64,000 nt of DNA from Mixta calida (GTDB lineage Bacteria; Pseudomonadota; Gammaproteobacteria; Enterobacterales; Enterobacteriaceae): NCBI RefSeq assembly GCF_002953215.1, contig NZ_CP026378.1, positions 788,540 to 852,539 of the forward strand, read 5' to 3'. Positions within the stretch are counted from its first letter, which is position 1. The number at the start of each line of letters is the position of its first letter. Below are positions 43,630 to 53,297 of the stretch, piece by piece. The notes beneath the pieces are model-generated. The model was given only the letters and a program-made list of their open reading frames with translations. It did no database searches and was not told the DNA's origin. Made by a program: the position numbers and the translations under genes.

Positions 43630-44202
43630 TTAGCAGGTTGCCGTCTCACCGATCGGCAGTACTTTACAACCCAGCTGCTCGTTGATGACTTCCGCCATCG
43701 CCAGATAAATGGCGCTGGCGCCGCACAAGATGCCTTCATAGCTCGCAAAGGTCAGCAGCGCTTTATTACCGGTAATATTGCCGATGGCCAGCAGCGCGAA
43801 CAGCACAGTCAGGCTGGCGAAAACAAACTGCAATGCCCGGTTTGCGCGCAGCGTGCCGAAAAACATAAACAGCGTAAAAACACCCCATAGCGCCAGCCAT
43901 ACGCCAAGGAAAACGGCGCTGGTCGGTTCCGCCAGTCCCATGGCCGGCAGCAGCAGGACGCCGACCAGACTCAGCCAGAAGCAGCCGTAAGAGGTAAAGG
44001 CCGTGAGGCCGAAGGTATTGCCCTTTTTATATTCCAGCAGGCCTGCGAAAATCTGCGCCAACCCGCCAAAAAACAGTCCCATGCTGATAATGACGGAAGT
44101 CAGGGGAAAAAAGCCCGCATTGTGCAAATTCAGCAGGACGGTGGTCATCCCGAATCCCATCAGGCCGAGTGGGCCAGGATTTGCCAGTTTATTGTTATGC
44201 AT
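43630..44202 (-). CDS. satP: succinate-acetate/proton symporter SatP
   Basis: SatP is an inner-membrane acetate and succinate transporter of the GPR1/FUN34/YaaH family. It has 190 residues (E. coli: 188) with six predicted helices. The family motif NPGPLGLMGFGMT is at residues 8-20, and GLFFGGLAQIFAGLLEYKKG is at 42-61. It is divergent from dnaK, 303 bases away, and that gap holds the heat-shock promoter. Confidence 0.96.
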   Translation of the reverse strand: MHNNKLANPGPLGLMGFGMTTVLLNLHNAGFFPLTSVIISMGLFFGGLAQIFAGLLEYKKGNTFGLTAFTSYGCFWLSLVGVLLLPAMGLAEPTSAVFLGVWLALWGVFTLFMFFGTLRANRALQFVFASLTVLFALLAIGNITGNKALLTFASYEGILCGASAIYLAMAEVINEQLGCKVLPIGETATC

Positions 44203-44353
44203 AAATCCTCTGCATTTAAAAAATGTAAAGTCATTGAATAGATAAGCAGTAAAGACCGGCCGTCCTGGCCAGTACGCGCGGCATCATAATGAGCAGCCGT
44301 CCGGCAAACGTTGATCTGAAGAGTGGTAAAACCGAATTTTTTTTCTTCTGGCC

Positions 44354-44381
44354 CTTGATGCCGTCAGGGATGGCCCCATCT
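44354..44381 (+). promoter_or_regulatory. sigma-32 heat-shock promoter of dnaK-dnaJ
   Basis: CTTGATG at 44354-44360 and CCCCATCT at 44374-44381, spaced by 13 bp, match the sigma-32 consensus (CTTGAAA, CCCCATnT) and the E. coli dnaK P1 element closely. The start would be near 44389, giving a leader of about 117 bases. The region 44203-44353 shows nothing else I can support. Confidence 0.85.
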
Positions 44382-44505
44382 TATTTGGCATCCGAGGTTA
44401 TGTACCCGGAAAAAAAGCGCGGCGCCGGGAGTTGAAACGGCAAAAACCGCCCGCATTAAGTGTGCATAACCTGATTTGCAATGAATTCAAGTGGGAGACG
44501 TTTAG

Positions 44506-46410
44506 ATGGGTAAGATTATTGGTATTGACCTTGGTACAACCAACTCATGTGTTGCCATTATGGACGGCACCAAAGCGCGCGTGCTGGAGAATGCCGAAGG
44601 CGACCGCACCACGCCGTCAATTATCGCGTATACACAGGATGGTGAAACGCTGGTTGGTCAGCCTGCTAAACGTCAGGCTGTGACGAACCCGCAGAATACC
44701 CTGTTTGCGATCAAACGTCTGATTGGTCGTCGTTTCCAGGACGAAGAAGTACAGCGTGATATTAAAATCATGCCTTACAAAATCACTCAGTCCGACAACG
44801 GCGATGCATGGCTTGACGTGAAAGGCCAGAAAATGGCGCCGCCGCAGATTTCTGCGGAAGTGCTGAAAAAAATGAAGAAAACGGCTGAAGATTACCTGGG
44901 CGAACCGGTAACGGAAGCGGTTATTACTGTACCAGCCTACTTCAACGATGCTCAGCGTCAGGCGACCAAAGACGCCGGCCGTATCGCAGGTCTGGAAGTA
45001 AAACGCATCATTAACGAACCGACTGCTGCTGCGCTGGCTTACGGCCTGGACAAAGGGCAGGGCAACCGTACTATCGCGGTCTATGACCTGGGCGGCGGTA
45101 CCTTCGATATCTCTATCATCGAAATCGATGAAGTGGACGGCGAAAAAACCTTTGAAGTTCTGGCGACCAACGGTGATACCCACCTGGGCGGCGAAGACTT
45201 CGACAGCCGTCTGATTAACTATCTGGTGGCTGAATTTAAGAAAGATCAGGGCATCGATCTGCACAACGATCCGCTGGCGATGCAGCGTCTGAAAGAGGCG
45301 GCTGAAAAGGCGAAAATCGAGCTTTCTTCCGCTCAGCAGACCGACGTTAACCTGCCGTACATCACGGCGGACGCCACCGGCCCGAAACACCTGAACATCA
45401 AAGTGACCCGTGCGAAACTGGAATCGCTGGTGGAAGATCTGGTTGCCCGTTCTATCGAGCCGCTGAAAGTCGCGCTGCAGGACGCTGGCCTCTCCGTGTC
45501 TGACATCAACGACGTTATTCTGGTCGGCGGTCAGACCCGTATGCCGATGGTGCAGGCGAAAGTTGCTGAATTCTTCGGTAAAGAGCCGCGTAAAGACGTT
45601 AACCCTGACGAAGCGGTAGCCGTGGGCGCTGCGGTACAGGGCGGCGTGCTGGCGGGCGACGTGAAAGACGTACTGCTGCTGGACGTGACCCCGCTGTCGC
45701 TGGGTATCGAAACCATGGGCGGCGTGATGACGTCGCTGATTGCGAAAAACACCACCATCCCTACCAAGCACAGCCAGGTGTTCTCTACCGCTGAAGACAA
45801 CCAGTCTGCGGTAACCATCCATGTGCTGCAGGGCGAGCGTAAACGCGCAGCGGATAACAAATCGCTGGGTCAATTTAATCTGGACGGCATTCAACCGGCG
45901 CCGCGCGGCATGCCGCAGATCGAAGTCACCTTCGATATCGACGCCGACGGTATCCTGCATGTTTCCGCGAAGGATAAAAACTCAGGCAAAGAGCAGAAGA
46001 TCACCATCAAGGCCTCTTCTGGTCTGAATGAGGATGAAATTCAGAAAATGGTGCGCGACGCGGAAGCGAACGCGGAAGCCGACCGTAAATTCGAAGAGCT
46101 GGTGCAGGCGCGCAACCAGGGCGACCAGATTGCCCACAGCACCCGTAAGCAGCTGGACGAAGCGGGCGACAAGATCTCCGCCGAGGATAAAGCGCCGATC
46201 GAATCCGCGCTAAACGATCTGAACACCGCGCTGAAAGGCGAAGACAAAGCGGACATCGAAGCGAAAATCCAGGCGCTGGTGCAGGTTTCCGGCAAGCTGA
46301 TGGAGTTCGCTCAGCAGCAGGGCCAGCCGGCTGACGCCGCTGACGCTTCTGCTAAAAAAGAAGATGACGTTGTCGACGCTGAATTCGAAGAAGTGAAAGA
46401 CAAAAAATAA
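44506..46410 (+). CDS. dnaK: chaperone Hsp70 DnaK
   Basis: DnaK folds and disaggregates proteins, with DnaJ and GrpE, and controls sigma-32. It has 634 residues. The nucleotide-binding domain starts [20 protein letters not shown] and holds [31 protein letters not shown] and [13 protein letters not shown]; the linker [16 protein letters not shown] and the substrate domain follow; the C-terminal tail is acidic, ending EFEEVKDKK. The codons show strong expression bias. dnaJ starts 108 bases later under the same sigma-32 promoter. Confidence 0.99.
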   Translation: MGKIIGIDLGTTNSCVAIMDGTKARVLENAEGDRTTPSIIAYTQDGETLVGQPAKRQAVTNPQNTLFAIKRLIGRRFQDEEVQRDIKIMPYKITQSDNGDAWLDVKGQKMAPPQISAEVLKKMKKTAEDYLGEPVTEAVITVPAYFNDAQRQATKDAGRIAGLEVKRIINEPTAAALAYGLDKGQGNRTIAVYDLGGGTFDISIIEIDEVDGEKTFEVLATNGDTHLGGEDFDSRLINYLVAEFKKDQGIDLHNDPLAMQRLKEAAEKAKIELSSAQQTDVNLPYITADATGPKHLNIKVTRAKLESLVEDLVARSIEPLKVALQDAGLSVSDINDVILVGGQTRMPMVQAKVAEFFGKEPRKDVNPDEAVAVGAAVQGGVLAGDVKDVLLLDVTPLSLGIETMGGVMTSLIAKNTTIPTKHSQVFSTAEDNQSAVTIHVLQGERKRAADNKSLGQFNLDGIQPAPRGMPQIEVTFDIDADGILHVSAKDKNSGKEQKITIKASSGLNEDEIQKMVRDAEANAEADRKFEELVQARNQGDQIAHSTRKQLDEAGDKISAEDKAPIESALNDLNTALKGEDKADIEAKIQALVQVSGKLMEFAQQQGQPADAADASAKKEDDVVDAEFEEVKDKK

Positions 46411-46518
46411 TTGCCCCTGACCGGGCGCGGCGGTTGCCCTGACAACCGCTGGTAACCAGCACGGGCGTAGGAGTTTCTCCACGCCCGTGCACGCATGTTA
46501 AGGGCAGGAAAGATAACA

Positions 46519-47658
46519 ATGGCGAAAACAGACTATTACGAGATTTTAGGCGTCCCGAAGTCTGCGGAAGAGCGTGAAATCAAAAAGGCCTATAAACGCC
46601 TGGCGATGAAGTACCATCCTGACCGCAATCCGGGCGACAAGGAAGCCGAAGCCAAATTTAAAGAAGTCAAAGAGGCTTATGAAGTCCTGACCGATGCGCA
46701 GAAACGCGCCGCGTACGATCAGTACGGCCATGCGGCCTTTGAACAGGGCGGCATGGGCGGCGGTGGTTTTGGCGGCGGCTTCGGCGGCGGCGCGGACTTC
46801 AGCGATATCTTTGGCGACGTCTTTGGCGACATCTTTGGCGGCGGCCGTCGGCAGCGCGCGGCCCGTGGCGCCGATTTACGCTACAACATGGAGCTGACGC
46901 TGGAAGAAGCGGTCCGCGGCGTGACCAAAGAGATCCGTATCCCTACGCTGCAGGAATGTGACGTTTGCCACGGCAGCGGCGCGAAATCCGGCACGCAGCC
47001 GCAGACCTGTCCGACCTGTCACGGTGCGGGCCAGGTGCAGATGCGTCAGGGCTTTTTCACCGTACAGCAGGCGTGCCCCAGCTGTCATGGTCGCGGCTCT
47101 ATCATTAAAGATCCCTGCAACGCCTGTCATGGACATGGCCGCGTAGAAAAATCGAAAACGCTGTCGGTGAAAATTCCGGCTGGCGTGGATACCGGCGACC
47201 GTATTCGCCTGAGCGGCGAAGGCGAAGCGGGCGAGCATGGCGCGCCGGCGGGCGATCTTTATGTTCAGGTCTCGGTGAAAAAACACCCGATCTTCGAGCG
47301 TGAAGACAATAACCTCTATTGCGAAGTGCCGATCAACTTTGCGATGGCGGCGCTCGGCGGCGAAATCGAAGTCCCGACGCTGGATGGCCGCGTGAAGCTG
47401 AAAGTGCCGGCGGAAACGCAGACTGGTAAGCTGTTCCGCATGCGTGGCAAAGGGGTTAAATCGGTGCGCGGCGGTAATCAGGGCGACCTGCTGTGCCGCG
47501 TAGTGGTGGAAACCCCGGTCAGCCTGAGCGAAAAACAGAAATCGCTGCTGCGTGAGCTTGAAGAGAGCTTTGGCGGACCAAGCGGTGAGAAAAACAGCCC
47601 GCGCTCGAAAAGCTTTTTCGACGGCGTGAAAAAATTCTTCGACGATTTGACGCGTTAA
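46519..47658 (+). CDS. dnaJ: co-chaperone Hsp40 DnaJ
   Basis: DnaJ delivers unfolded proteins to DnaK and stimulates its ATPase. From the ATG at 46519 ([20 protein letters not shown]) it has 379 residues. The J domain has HPD in YHPDRNPGD; the Gly/Phe region is [14 protein letters not shown]; four zinc repeats are seen ([34 protein letters not shown]); the C-terminal peptide domain follows. The codon choice and spacing from dnaK indicate a single operon. A terminator follows 15 bases later. Confidence 0.99.
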   Translation: MAKTDYYEILGVPKSAEEREIKKAYKRLAMKYHPDRNPGDKEAEAKFKEVKEAYEVLTDAQKRAAYDQYGHAAFEQGGMGGGGFGGGFGGGADFSDIFGDVFGDIFGGGRRQRAARGADLRYNMELTLEEAVRGVTKEIRIPTLQECDVCHGSGAKSGTQPQTCPTCHGAGQVQMRQGFFTVQQACPSCHGRGSIIKDPCNACHGHGRVEKSKTLSVKIPAGVDTGDRIRLSGEGEAGEHGAPAGDLYVQVSVKKHPIFEREDNNLYCEVPINFAMAALGGEIEVPTLDGRVKLKVPAETQTGKLFRMRGKGVKSVRGGNQGDLLCRVVVETPVSLSEKQKSLLRELEESFGGPSGEKNSPRSKSFFDGVKKFFDDLTR

Positions 47659-47673
47659 TCGCATCGCCTCCAG

Positions 47674-47699
47674 ACGCCCCGTCCAGGGGCGTTTTTTTA
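47674..47699 (+). terminator. dnaKJ operon terminator
   Basis: ACGCCCC (47674-47680) and GGGGCGT (47686-47692) form a 7-bp stem with a 5-base loop, followed by seven T. It is a good intrinsic terminator. Confidence 0.85.
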
Positions 47700-47913
47700 T
47701 CTTCCGTTTCTCCTCTGTTCCTCTTCCATCCCTGCATATCTTTCACGCTTTACTATGATTCAGCGCTGGCCCATATCTTTGCACCACGGCGCCGTAACAA
47801 GCGAATAGTTCGTTTTTACCGAGCAATAACCGCAAAATAACCTGTTATTGCCGAATCATTAAAAGACGTATGCTTAGCAGCAAAAGCAATCGTATCGGGA
47901 TGAGGAGATCGGG

Positions 47914-49065
47914 ATGGTTAAGCGTTTTTTTGCCAATGAGGCGTCGGGCGGCATTGTGCTGATCGTGGCGGCGGCGTTAGCGATGCTGCTGGCGAATATG
48001 GATGCGACCCAACATTTTTACGCCTCGCTGCTGGCGATGCCGGTAGAGCTTCGTTTTGGCGATCTGCATATCAATAAGGATATGCTGCTGTGGATCAACG
48101 ATGCGCTGATGGCGGTTTTCTTTCTGTCGATCGGGCTGGAGGTGAAGCGGGAGATGGTTTCTGGTGCGCTCGCCAGCCGTGAAAAAGCGATATTTCCGCT
48201 GATCGCCGCGCTTGGCGGCATGGTGGCGCCTGGGGTGATCTTCCTGCTGTTTAACGGCGGCGATGAGGCGACGCGCAGCGGCTGGGCGATTCCCACCGCT
48301 ACCGATATCGCCTTCGCGCTCGGCGTGCTGGCGCTGCTGGGTAGCCGGGTGCCGGCGGTGCTGAAAATCTTCCTGATGGCGCTGGCGATTATCGACGACC
48401 TGGGGGCGATAGTGATCATTGCGCTGTTCTACACCAGCGATCTTTCTCTGCTCTCGCTGTCCGTGGCTGGCGCAGCTATCGTGGCGCTGGCGCTGCTGAA
48501 CTACTTTGACGTGCGACGCACCTCGGTATATATGGTGGTGGGCGCGGTGCTGTGGGTAGCGGTGCTGAAGTCAGGCGTACATGCGACGCTGGCGGGCGTG
48601 ATTATCGGCTTTTTTATTCCCCTGGCGGAAAAAGAGGGGAAATCGCCGGCGCGCGTGTTGGAGCATGGACTGCATCCCTGGGTCACCTGGCTGATTCTGC
48701 CGCTGTTCGCCTTTGCCAACGCGGGCGTCGCGCTGGATGGCGTATCGGCGAGCGATATCTTCTCGCTGCTGCCGCTGGGCATTATTCTTGGTCTGTTTAT
48801 CGGCAAGCCGCTGGGCATTACGCTTTTCTGCTGGCTGGGTATTCGCCTGGGCATCGCGAAACTGCCGCAGGGAAGCTCGCTGCGCGATATCGCCGCCATC
48901 GGCGTGCTGTGCGGCATCGGCTTTACCATGTCGATTTTTATCGCCTCGCTGGCCTACGGCGATCTGAGCGCTGAGCTGATCGTGTTGGCGAAGCTGGGGA
49001 TCCTGAGCGGTTCGTTGATCTCGGCGGTAGTAGGGTATCTGCTGCTGCGTAACAGATTGCGTTAA
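47914..49065 (+). CDS. nhaA: sodium/proton antiporter NhaA
   Basis: NhaA expels Na+ or Li+ in exchange for two protons, for salt and pH tolerance. It has 383 residues and about 12 helices. The ion-binding pair is Asp161 and Asp162 ([14 protein letters not shown], the E. coli Asp163/Asp164), and [20 protein letters not shown] is present. The start ATG at 47914 follows GAGGAGATC. nhaR, its activator, follows 60 bases later. The 255-base gap behind dnaJ holds no gene I can support. Confidence 0.97.
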   Translation: MVKRFFANEASGGIVLIVAAALAMLLANMDATQHFYASLLAMPVELRFGDLHINKDMLLWINDALMAVFFLSIGLEVKREMVSGALASREKAIFPLIAALGGMVAPGVIFLLFNGGDEATRSGWAIPTATDIAFALGVLALLGSRVPAVLKIFLMALAIIDDLGAIVIIALFYTSDLSLLSLSVAGAAIVALALLNYFDVRRTSVYMVVGAVLWVAVLKSGVHATLAGVIIGFFIPLAEKEGKSPARVLEHGLHPWVTWLILPLFAFANAGVALDGVSASDIFSLLPLGIILGLFIGKPLGITLFCWLGIRLGIAKLPQGSSLRDIAAIGVLCGIGFTMSIFIASLAYGDLSAELIVLAKLGILSGSLISAVVGYLLLRNRLR

Positions 49066-49125
49066 GCGCATAGCTGGCAGGCCGCAGGGAAGGATGATGC
49101 TGAGGCTTAGCACAAGGAGTCATTG

Positions 49126-50016
49126 ATGTCGCAGATTAACTATAACCACCTCTACTATTTCTGGCAGGTTTGCAAGCAGGGTTCGATTGTCAGCGCGGCG
49201 GAGACGCTTTTTCTCACGCCGCAGACTATCACCGGCCAGATTAAGGCGCTTGAGGAACGGTTGCAGGGCAAGCTGTTCAGGCGACAGGGCAGGGGTATTG
49301 TGCCGACTGAGTTAGGGCAGCTGGTGTTCCGCTACGCCGATCGCATGTTTACGCTCAGCCAGGAGATGATGGACATCGTGAACTACCGCAAGGAGTCCAA
49401 CCTGCTGTTTGATGTCGGCGTGGCGGACGCGCTGTCGAAGCGGCTGGTGAGTAAAGTGCTGGAAACGGCGGTACAGGATGATGAACGCATCCATTTACGC
49501 TGTTTCGAATCGACCCATGAAATGCTGCTGGAACAGCTTAGCCAGCATAAGCTCGATATGATCCTGTCCGACTGTCCGGTAGATTCTACCCAGCAGGAGG
49601 GGCTGTTCTCCGTTAAGCTGGGCGAATGCGGCGTCAGCTTCTGGTGCACGCCGCCGCTGCCGCAGCGGCCGTTTCCCGCCTGTCTTGAGGAGCGGCGCCT
49701 GTTGATCCCCGGACGGCGCTCTATGCTGGGCCGTCAGCTGCAGCGCTGGCTGAGCGCGCAGGCGCTGCAGGTAGAGATTCTCGGCGAGTTTGACGATGCG
49801 GCGCTGATGAAAGCCTTCGGCGCCGCTAATCATGCCATTTTTGTCGCGCCCACGCTTTACGGTCAGGATATTTATCACGACAGCGACATTCAGGAGGTGG
49901 GAAGGCTGGAAGAGGTGATGGAAGAATACTATGTGATTTTCGCCGAACGCATGATCCAGCATCCAGCCGTGCAGCGTATTTGCAATCATGATTTTTCCGC
50001 ATTATTTTGCGGTTGA
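49126..50016 (+). CDS. nhaR: LysR-family activator NhaR
   Basis: NhaR activates nhaA in response to Na+ and also osmC and biofilm genes in E. coli. From the ATG at 49126 ([20 protein letters not shown]) it has 296 residues; the TTG one codon earlier is an alternative. The helix-turn-helix is at residues 4-62 ([20 protein letters not shown]), and the effector domain ends [15 protein letters not shown]. It is the second gene of nhaAR, as in E. coli. Confidence 0.96.
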   Translation: MSQINYNHLYYFWQVCKQGSIVSAAETLFLTPQTITGQIKALEERLQGKLFRRQGRGIVPTELGQLVFRYADRMFTLSQEMMDIVNYRKESNLLFDVGVADALSKRLVSKVLETAVQDDERIHLRCFESTHEMLLEQLSQHKLDMILSDCPVDSTQQEGLFSVKLGECGVSFWCTPPLPQRPFPACLEERRLLIPGRRSMLGRQLQRWLSAQALQVEILGEFDDAALMKAFGAANHAIFVAPTLYGQDIYHDSDIQEVGRLEEVMEEYYVIFAERMIQHPAVQRICNHDFSALFCG

Positions 50017-50337
50017 TAACGAATTATCATTTAGCGGGATCTCTTTTCCGCGCGGCCTTTATTTTCTTTATTACAGCAGGTGGAAAAACAGATTGTTTCG
50101 CTACGACTTTCGATCCACCTGTTAACAGAGTTTTTGCAGTTTTGTCTGGTTTCCTTCATCCATTGGCAATTAGGCAAAATTCTCATTTTTTCAATATTCA
50201 TTTACTGCCATTTTACCTTTCTTTACGCTACGCCCTGATAACCCACAACCTTGAGGACCCCATACCTCCCCGGCGCGCTGACGGCGGTGTTATGACGTCC
50301 ATCCAACGGACGGAATAAGGTCATCTCAGGAGCAAAT
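50017..50337. other. 321-bp gap between nhaR and the TmpA-like gene
   Basis: The gap is AT-rich in its first 220 bases. I see no clear promoter consensus, terminator stem or RNA gene. An open frame of 103 codons overlaps the end of nhaR but begins with TTG, has no ribosome site and poor codon use, so I do not call it. GTCATCTCAGGAGCAAAT just before 50338 is the ribosome site of the next gene. Confidence 0.5.
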
Positions 50338-51678
50338 ATGCAAAACGAAAAGAATAAAACGGCGTCTGTTTTAAACGTTCCCCACCCGGGATTAACACGG
50401 CAATTTTCTTTCCCCGCACTGTCTCATTATCAAATGCTGTTTATTACGGTCAGCATGATCAATTTATCGATAATGAGCTGGGCATTCGCCAGCGGCAGCT
50501 GGTGGAACGAGAACCATATTTCCACAGGCAACTTCGGCAATATGGTGATCGCTAATCTTTGCGTTACGGTGCTTATTCGTCAGCAATATCTGATTAACGG
50601 ACTGTTTCAGCTGGTCTGGCGGGTGCCGACGCACTGGCCGCTGGCGCTGCGTCGGCATCTGGCAAACGTCTATCAGTTTGGCGGGCTGCACTCCGGCTGC
50701 GCCACCTTTAGCTGCATCTGGCTGCTGCTGTTTACCCTGGCGGCGTTTTATCAGCAGCGGGCGCAGGGCGGCCTGTCAACGGAGCTGCTGACGATTAACG
50801 CGCTGCTGGTGATAATGCTCACTCTGATCTGCCTCACCGCGTTGCCGCAGGTAAGGCGGCGCTATCATAACCTGTTCGAGCATATGCACCGTTACGTCGG
50901 CTGGGGCTCGCTGGCATGCTCCTGGCTGCAGGTGCTGTGGTTTATTCGCGACAGCCACCATGGAGAATGGCGCTGGCATCACGTCAGTCACGCGTTCGCC
51001 TTCTGGGGACTGCTGACCATTACCTGCAGCATCATCCTGCCCTGGCTGCGTCTGCGACGCGTGCCGGTGAAAGTGACGCGGCCTTCCTCGCACGCCGTCA
51101 TTATTGAGTTTGCGCTACCGCACGATCCCTTCCCGGGATCGACGCTGCCCATCAGCCTCGATCCGCTGACGGAATGGCATGCGTTCGCTAATATTCCGCT
51201 GGTGACTCGACCGGGCTGCCGGATGCTGATCTCGCGCGCCGGCGACTGGACCGGACGCTTTATTGATAACCCGCCTTCGCACGTCTGGTTTAAGGGCATT
51301 CCTACCCCTGGCGTCGGCAGCATGAACAAAATTTTCAACTCGGTGGTTTACGTGGCGACCGGCAGCGGCATTGGCCCGTTGTTGCCGCATCTGGTGAACA
51401 ATCCGCGGCCCTGCAAACTCATCTGGTCAACGCGCAATCCAATCGTGACCTACGGCGAAGCTTTCGTGAATGAGATTATCGCGGCGCATCCCGGCGTGCT
51501 GATTTGGGATACCGACGCCCACGGCAAGCCCGACCTGCTTTCGCTGGCCTGTCAAAAGGTGAAGGAGATCGATGCGGAGGCGGTGATTTGTATCGCTAAC
51601 CGGCCGCTGACCGACTATGTGGTGGAAGGGTGCGAAGCGCAGGGGATTGCGGCCTACGGCGCCATTTGGGATTCGTGA
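50338..51678 (+). CDS. TmpA-like membrane oxidoreductase
   Basis: The gene encodes 446 residues with AGGAGC ahead of the ATG. Six membrane helices lie near residues 32-52, 66-88, 116-138, 148-170, 184-203 and 217-237. Histidines at 118, 177, 182 and 184 and the HRYVGWGSLACSW block resemble the haem sites of ferric reductases. The C-terminal half is a flavoprotein-reductase-like domain: AGDWTGRFIDNPPSHVW (302-318), KGIPTPGVGS, then an NAD(P) loop VYVATGSGIGPLLPHL (338-352). These blocks resemble the fungal TmpA family of transmembrane oxidoreductases and their bacterial relatives, as I recall them. No FAD motif of the classic RxYS type is evident. Electron acceptor unknown. It is not at this place in E. 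coli. Confidence 0.7.
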   Translation: MQNEKNKTASVLNVPHPGLTRQFSFPALSHYQMLFITVSMINLSIMSWAFASGSWWNENHISTGNFGNMVIANLCVTVLIRQQYLINGLFQLVWRVPTHWPLALRRHLANVYQFGGLHSGCATFSCIWLLLFTLAAFYQQRAQGGLSTELLTINALLVIMLTLICLTALPQVRRRYHNLFEHMHRYVGWGSLACSWLQVLWFIRDSHHGEWRWHHVSHAFAFWGLLTITCSIILPWLRLRRVPVKVTRPSSHAVIIEFALPHDPFPGSTLPISLDPLTEWHAFANIPLVTRPGCRMLISRAGDWTGRFIDNPPSHVWFKGIPTPGVGSMNKIFNSVVYVATGSGIGPLLPHLVNNPRPCKLIWSTRNPIVTYGEAFVNEIIAAHPGVLIWDTDAHGKPDLLSLACQKVKEIDAEAVICIANRPLTDYVVEGCEAQGIAAYGAIWDS

Positions 51679-51703
51679 TTCGCCTGAATCGCAGACAAAA
51701 AAA

Positions 51704-51728
51704 AACCGGCCAGATGGCCGGTTCTTTC
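51704..51728. terminator. bidirectional terminator between the TmpA-like gene and rpsT
   Basis: AACCGGCCA (51704-51712) and TGGCCGGTT (51715-51723) form a perfect 9-bp stem with a 2-base loop, preceded by a run of A and followed by CTTTC. The genes converge. Confidence 0.85.
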
Positions 51729-51750
51729 AAAGCTGATTAACAAGCGGCGA

Positions 51751-52035
<285 letters not shown>

Positions 52036-52153
52036 CTATACGGACAAATCAAAGGCCGAGGACTATGCCTTTTACGCCTTATTTTGTCAATGGATTTGTG
52101 CAAATAAGCGCCGTTTTACAAACAACGCCCGGTTACGTAATTGATGGCGCAAG

Positions 52154-52162
52154 ATTCTACCA
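52154..52162 (-). promoter_or_regulatory. rpsT promoter with extended -10
   Basis: On the minus strand TGG-TAGAAT reads an extended -10 (TAGAAT at 52154-52159). Bases 52150-52180 resemble the E. coli upstream sequence. The -35 is weak. The rest of 52015-52331 shows no gene. Confidence 0.5.
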
Positions 52163-52331
52163 GTTTCCCTTCGCTGAATACAGTATTTCGCAAGAAAAAA
52201 AGCGCTATTCCCGGCGCTCAGGCTCTGCGGCAAGGAAATCGTCGCCAGAACGACGGAAAGGCGCCGCGACGGGTTAACCTTGGCGGTTGTACAAGGTATA
52301 ATCCGCTGATTTCCACCAACTTGAGTCAGCC

Positions 52332-53270
52332 ATGAAGTTTATACGCGGCATTCACAATCTTCGGACGCAGCATCGCGGCTGTGTGCTGACTATCGGCAAT
52401 TTCGATGGCGTGCATCGTGGCCATCAGGCGCTGCTGGCTCGCCTGCGCGAAGAGGGACAGCGTCGCGGCCTGCCCGTGATGGTTATGCTGTTCGAGCCGC
52501 AGCCGCTTGAGCTGTTCGCAGCCGATAAAGCGCCGGCGCGCCTGACGCGTCTGCGTGATAAACTGAAATACTTGGCGCAGGAGGGCGTCGACGCCGTGCT
52601 GTGCGTACGCTTCGACCGCCGTTTCGCCGCGGTTAGCGCGCAAAGCTTCGTGAACGATCTGCTGGTCGATAAGCTGGGCGTACAGTTTCTCGCCGTTGGT
52701 GATGATTTCCGTTTCGGCGCTGGTCGCGAAGGGGATTTCCTGTTATTACAGAAGGCGGGCGCGGAGTATGGCTTTGACGTCATCAGCACCCAAACCTTCA
52801 GTGAAGGCGGCAGACGCATCAGCAGCACGGCGATTCGCCAGGCGCTGGCGGAAGATAATCTGACGCTGGCCGAGGCGCTTCTGGGGCACCCGTTCGCCCT
52901 GTCGGGCCGTGTTGTGCATGGCGATGCCCTGGGCCGCACCATCGGTTTCCCTACGGCGAATATTCTGCTGCGGCGCATTGTTTCGCCGGTAAAGGGCGTT
53001 TATGCCGTAGAAGTCCACGGCTTAAGCGAACATCCCCTGCCTGGCGTGGCGAACATCGGAACGCGGCCAACGGTCGCCGGCCTGCGTCAGCAGCTGGAGG
53101 TGCATCTGCTGGATACGGCGATGAATATGTACGGACGCCATATCGACGTGGTGCTGCGCCAAAAAATACGTAACGAGCAGCGTTTTCCATCCCTGGATGC
53201 GCTTAAAGAGCAAATTGCTAAAGATGTGGTGACGGCCCGCGCATTCTTCGGGCTTAAAACACCGGTGTAA
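52332..53270 (+). CDS. ribF: bifunctional riboflavin kinase / FAD synthetase
   Basis: RibF makes FMN and then FAD from riboflavin. It has 312 residues. The N-terminal FAD synthetase has the nucleotidyl-transferase motif GNFDGVHRGHQALL (residues 22-35) and RISSTAIRQAL near 162; the C-terminal kinase has GRTIGFPTANIL near 205 and GVANIGTRPTV near 238. It is first of ribF-ileS-lspA-fkpB-ispH, as in E. coli. It starts at ATG 52332 after TTGAGTCAGCC. Confidence 0.98.
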   Translation: MKFIRGIHNLRTQHRGCVLTIGNFDGVHRGHQALLARLREEGQRRGLPVMVMLFEPQPLELFAADKAPARLTRLRDKLKYLAQEGVDAVLCVRFDRRFAAVSAQSFVNDLLVDKLGVQFLAVGDDFRFGAGREGDFLLLQKAGAEYGFDVISTQTFSEGGRRISSTAIRQALAEDNLTLAEALLGHPFALSGRVVHGDALGRTIGFPTANILLRRIVSPVKGVYAVEVHGLSEHPLPGVANIGTRPTVAGLRQQLEVHLLDTAMNMYGRHIDVVLRQKIRNEQRFPSLDALKEQIAKDVVTARAFFGLKTPV

Positions 53271-53297
53271 CAACCGAAACACGGAATCGAGAATCTG

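Noticed and set aside
50007..50318. 103-codon open frame overlapping the end of nhaR
   Set aside because: It begins with TTG without a ribosome site, has poor codon use and ends before the next gene without any family likeness.
52065..52277. Open frame in the rpsT-ribF gap resembling E. coli yaaY (GARFYQ...EYS)
   Set aside because: The likeness covers only a short stretch that coincides with the rpsT promoter read on the other strand, so DNA conservation explains it. There is no ribosome site or coding bias.
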